A program made the translations under genes and the position numbers. Positions 59,977 to 64,000 of a DNA stretch of 64,000 nucleotides are shown piece after piece. Source of the DNA: Sinorhizobium fredii NGR234 (lineage in GTDB: Bacteria > Pseudomonadota > Alphaproteobacteria > Rhizobiales > Rhizobiaceae); assembly GCF_000018545.1 (NCBI RefSeq), contig NC_012587.1:124001-188000 (forward strand), written 5' to 3'. A model generated the notes under the pieces. It had not been told where the DNA came from, ran no database searches, and saw nothing but the letters and a program-made list of their open reading frames with translations. Position 1 is the first letter of the stretch. The number at the start of each line of letters is the position of its first letter.

Positions 59977-62190
59977 TTAAGCCGCCTTCTGCGCCTGCCC
60001 GTAGGGGTCGAACCGACCGTAGAAGGTCTCGCCCTTTTCGGCCATCTCCTTCAAGAGCGGCGTCGGCTCGAAGTGGTCGCCATAAGCCTTGGCTAGTTTG
60101 TTGCACATCGCGACGAAGGCTTTGATGCCCATGCCGTCGATATAGGAGAGCGTGCCGCCGGTGTAGGGCGCGAAGCCGAAGCCGAGGATCGAGCCGACAT
60201 CCGCCTCGCGCGGGTCGGTGACGATGCCTTCCTCGATGGTGCGGGCCGCTTCCAACGCGATCGTCGCCAGGAAGCGCTGCTTCACCACCTCGACATCGAC
60301 CTTGTCTGCCGGCTTCTGCGAGTAGAGCTCCTTGAGCCCCGGCCACAGATATTTCTTGGCCGGCTTCGCCGGATACTCGTAGAAGCCCTTGCCGTTCTTG
60401 CGGCCGCGCCGGTCGAGTTCGTCGACCATCTTGTTGACCAGTTCCATGTGGCGCGGGTCGACGGCCTTTTCGCCGAGGTCGGCGACCGTCGCCTTGAGGA
60501 TCTTCTGGCTGAGGTCGATCGCCACCTCGTCGTTGAGCGACAGCGGTCCGACCGGCATGCCGGCCATCTTGGCGGCATTCTCGATCATCGCCGGCGGCAC
60601 CCCCTCGATCAGCATGTCGTAGGCTTCGTGGATATAGCGGAAGACGCAGCGGTTGACGTAGAAGCCGCGGGTGTCGTTGACGACGATCGGCGTCTTCTTG
60701 ATCGCCGCGACATAGTCGAGCGCCGTGGCCAGCGCCTTGTCGCCGGTCTCCTTGCCGACGATCACTTCCGTCAGCATCATCTTTTCGACCGGCGAGAAGA
60801 AGTGGACGCCGATGAACTGCTCCGGCCGCTTCGAATTCCTGGCAAGGCCGGTGATCGGCAGCGTCGAGGTGTTGGAGGCGAAGATGGCGTCCGGGGCGAT
60901 GACCGCCTCGACCTTCTCGATCACGTCCTTCTTGACCTGCCGGTCCTCGAACACCGCCTCGACGACGAGGCCGGCGTCCTTGAGATCGCCATAGTCGGCC
61001 GATGGCGTGATGCGCGAAAGCAGCGCCTCGCCCTCTTCCTTGGTCAGCCGCCCCTTGCCGATCGCGTCCTTGACCAGCCCCTCCGAATGCGCCTTGCCCT
61101 TCTCGGACGCTTCCATGTCGCGGTCGATGAGGGTGACGGGAATGCCGGCGGCGGCCGTCACGTAGGCGATCGAGGCGCCCATGAAGCCGGCGCCGACGAC
61201 GCCGACCGTCTTGAACTCCGTTTTCGGGACGCCGGCCGGGCGGCGGGCGCCCTTGCCAAGCTCCTGCATCGAGACGAACAGCGAGCGGATCATAGAGAAG
61301 GCTTCGGTGGTCTGCAGGATCTCGGTGAAATAGCGCTGCTCGATCTTGAGCCCGGTGTCGAACGGCACCTGCAGACCTTCATAGACGCATTTCAGGATGG
61401 CGATGGCGCCCGGATAATTGCCATAGGTTTCACGGCGCAGAATGCCGGACGCTGCCGGCCAGAGCTGCGCGGAGGCAGGCGTCCAGACGCCGCCGCCCGG
61501 AAGCTTGAAGCCCTTCTCGTCCCAGGGCTGCACGGCTTTGAGCCCGTTCTTGATCATCGCCTTGGCGGCTTCGACCAGCTTCTCCGGCTCGACCACTTCG
61601 TGCACGAGGCCCATCGCCTTGGCGCGCGCCGCGGTCAGCGACGAGCCGGTGGTCATCATCTGCAGGGCGTCCTGCGTATTGGTGAGCCGCGGCACGCGCT
61701 GGGTGCCGCCGGCGCCCGGGAAGATGCCGACCTTGACCTCGGGGAGGGCGATCTTCACGGATTTCGAGTTGGAAGCGACGCGGCCGTGGCAGGCGAGCGA
61801 CAGTTCGAAGGCGCCGCCCATGCAGGTGCCGTTGATCGCCGAGACCCACGGCTTGCCTGAGGTTTCGAGCTTGCGGAACAGCCCGGTCATGCGACCGACG
61901 AGATTGAAGAGCTTCTGCGCGGCGTTGGCCGGATCCTTTTTCCTCTCCTCGGCCTGCAACGTGAACATCGACTTGATCATCGACAGATCGGCGCCGCCGG
62001 AGAAGGACGACTTGCCGGAGGTGAAGACGACGCCCTTGACGGCGGCATCGGCGGTCGTCTGGTCGACGATCGCATCGAGTTCGTCCATCACCTCCTCAGT
62101 GAAGACGTTCATCGACTTGTCGGGCATGTCCCAGGTGACGAGTGCGATGCCGTCCGCGTCGGTTTCGATCTTGAAGTTCGTGTAAGACAT
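59977..62190 (-). CDS. fadB: fatty acid oxidation multifunctional enzyme (enoyl-CoA hydratase / 3-hydroxyacyl-CoA dehydrogenase)
   Basis: Alpha subunit of the beta-oxidation complex: hydrates enoyl-CoA and oxidises 3-hydroxyacyl-CoA with NAD. The 737-aa protein has an N-terminal crotonase domain (SGGADLSMIKSM and INGTCMGGAFELSLACHGRVA, about 110-130, then FPGAGGTQRVPRL with the catalytic Glu region) and a C-terminal NAD-binding domain with VGVVGAGFMGASIAYV (about 328-343) and the 3-hydroxyacyl-CoA signature IGVHFFSPVEKMML (about 465-480; His-Glu pair). The start ATG 62190 lies 21 bp after the fadA stop, so they are one operon. Its C-terminal 3HCDH region is complete. Confidence 0.95.
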   Translation of the reverse strand: MSYTNFKIETDADGIALVTWDMPDKSMNVFTEEVMDELDAIVDQTTADAAVKGVVFTSGKSSFSGGADLSMIKSMFTLQAEERKKDPANAAQKLFNLVGRMTGLFRKLETSGKPWVSAINGTCMGGAFELSLACHGRVASNSKSVKIALPEVKVGIFPGAGGTQRVPRLTNTQDALQMMTTGSSLTAARAKAMGLVHEVVEPEKLVEAAKAMIKNGLKAVQPWDEKGFKLPGGGVWTPASAQLWPAASGILRRETYGNYPGAIAILKCVYEGLQVPFDTGLKIEQRYFTEILQTTEAFSMIRSLFVSMQELGKGARRPAGVPKTEFKTVGVVGAGFMGASIAYVTAAAGIPVTLIDRDMEASEKGKAHSEGLVKDAIGKGRLTKEEGEALLSRITPSADYGDLKDAGLVVEAVFEDRQVKKDVIEKVEAVIAPDAIFASNTSTLPITGLARNSKRPEQFIGVHFFSPVEKMMLTEVIVGKETGDKALATALDYVAAIKKTPIVVNDTRGFYVNRCVFRYIHEAYDMLIEGVPPAMIENAAKMAGMPVGPLSLNDEVAIDLSQKILKATVADLGEKAVDPRHMELVNKMVDELDRRGRKNGKGFYEYPAKPAKKYLWPGLKELYSQKPADKVDVEVVKQRFLATIALEAARTIEEGIVTDPREADVGSILGFGFAPYTGGTLSYIDGMGIKAFVAMCNKLAKAYGDHFEPTPLLKEMAEKGETFYGRFDPYGQAQKAA

Positions 62191-62211
62191 ATTCTCTCTC
62201 CCGGGATCGGA

Positions 62212-63420
<1,209 letters not shown>

Positions 63421-63531
63421 GTCTCATCTCCCTTTCGTCGGCACCTCGTCGGGCCGCGCATCATCGGTTGGATCGGCCCGCGGGCGGAAAACCGCCGCGC
63501 GGACCGTTCCTCATCCAGGTCCACTGTGAAA

Positions 63532-64000
63532 TCAGAACGCGGCGGCGTCCAGCGCCATCAGCGTGTCGGCGCCGGTTTCGATGCGCGCCTTGCGCAGCGC
63601 CGTCTCCGGCAGGATTCGCTCCATGAAGAAGTTGGCGGTGATCAGCTTGTTCTTCAGGTAGTCCGCCTGTGCGGTTTCGCCAGCGGCAAGTTTATCATGC
63701 GCAGTCTTGGCGATCTTCGCCCACATGTAGCCGAGGACGACGAGGCCGAAGAGATGCATGTAGTCGGTCGAGCCGGCGCCGGCATTGTCGGGCTTGGCCA
63801 TGGCGTTCTGCATGAACCACATGGTTGCCGCCTGCAGGTCGTTGAGGCCCTTCTTCAGCGCCTTGGTGTAGGCGGAGAGCCTTTCGTCGCCGCGGTTCTC
63901 CTCGCAGAAATCGCCGATTTCCTTGAACAGCGCCATGACGGCGCGGCCGCCGTTGATTGCGAGCTTGCGGCCGACGAGGTCGAGCGCCTGGATACCGTTC
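63532..64000 (-). CDS. acyl-CoA dehydrogenase C-terminal part (5' end outside window)
   Basis: The last 156 codons of a minus-strand frame that runs off the right edge. The visible sequence (NGIQALDLVGRKLAINGG, then FCEENRGDERLSAYTKALKKGL, LQAATMWFMQNA, STDYMHLFGLVVLGYMWAKIAKTAHDKL and FMERILPETALRKARIETGADTLMALDAAAF) is the C-terminal extension of the long acyl-CoA dehydrogenases (DUF4476/AidB-like type) that introduce the first double bond of beta-oxidation. It lies upstream of fadA-fadB on the same strand, so all three are likely one operon. The catalytic half is not in the window. Confidence 0.85.
   Translation of the reverse strand, partial: NGIQALDLVGRKLAINGGRAVMALFKEIGDFCEENRGDERLSAYTKALKKGLNDLQAATMWFMQNAMAKPDNAGAGSTDYMHLFGLVVLGYMWAKIAKTAHDKLAAGETAQADYLKNKLITANFFMERILPETALRKARIETGADTLMALDAAAF

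Overview
The window looks like a chromosome segment of an alphaproteobacterium of the Rhizobiaceae, most likely Sinorhizobium (Ensifer). The supporting signs are a GcrA cell-cycle regulator, a SAM-II riboswitch ahead of metZ, several families of rhizobial intergenic palindromes, high GC in the core genes, and a fructokinase/pgi/fadD neighbourhood and a ppk2-phoR-pst-phoU-phoB cluster that match my memory of S. meliloti. The species is inferred from memory of gene order, not from an alignment.

Layout. 1-11.1 kb: end of a PfkB sugar kinase, pgi, fadD (with a palindromic operator), an AI-2E/PerM-type permease, an orphan KdpD-type sensor kinase, and a three-gene phospholipid cluster (divergent CDP-alcohol phosphatidyltransferase, PlsC-type acyltransferase, CdsA-type cytidylyltransferase) whose last gene is frameshifted. 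11.2-12.9 kb: a PIN-domain protein and an XRE/ImmA-IrrE metallopeptidase, a toxin-antitoxin-like pair lying outside the mobile element. 13.17-34.35 kb: a 21-kb integrative element bounded by a 16-bp direct repeat that is the 3' end of tRNA-Thr(CGT). It has a tyrosine integrase, an AlpA-like excisionase, a chain of ATGA-overlapping small genes, and cargo: small membrane proteins with an XRE regulator, a type I restriction-modification operon with an extra MBL-fold gene, and a three-gene FAD-protein / small protein / SMC-like ATPase operon resembling Lamassu or ABC-three-component conflict systems. I saw no relaxase or type IV secretion genes, so it is probably not self-transmissible.

Five copies of a 25-28 bp palindrome (core GTCTC-N5-GAGAC, normally with A- and T-rich edges) occur inside the element. 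They divide its accessory part into four cassettes and each lies just downstream of a gene end. This cassette-like punctuation is the most unusual structure in the window.

34.5-46.1 kb: nitronate monooxygenase (with an operator related to the fadD one), a single-pass membrane protein, PPK2 polyphosphate kinase, then phoR-pstSCAB-phoU-phoB with a clear Pho box before pstS and a bidirectional terminator after phoB. Together these genes sense, import and store phosphate. 46.1-54.6 kb: gcrA, argD-argF (arginine synthesis), hslO, apaG, a PgsA-like phosphatidyltransferase, metZ with SAM-II riboswitch and terminator, a double-domain dCTP deaminase and tRNA-Gly(CCC). 54.7-59.6 kb: a solute-binding protein, TerB-like protein, SNase-like protein, an S24/XRE regulator, HxlR regulator, LysE exporter and a small conserved protein between two copies of an inverted-repeat element. 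59.8-64 kb: a fatty-acid beta-oxidation operon (acyl-CoA dehydrogenase cut by the window edge, fadA, fadB) ending at an intrinsic terminator.
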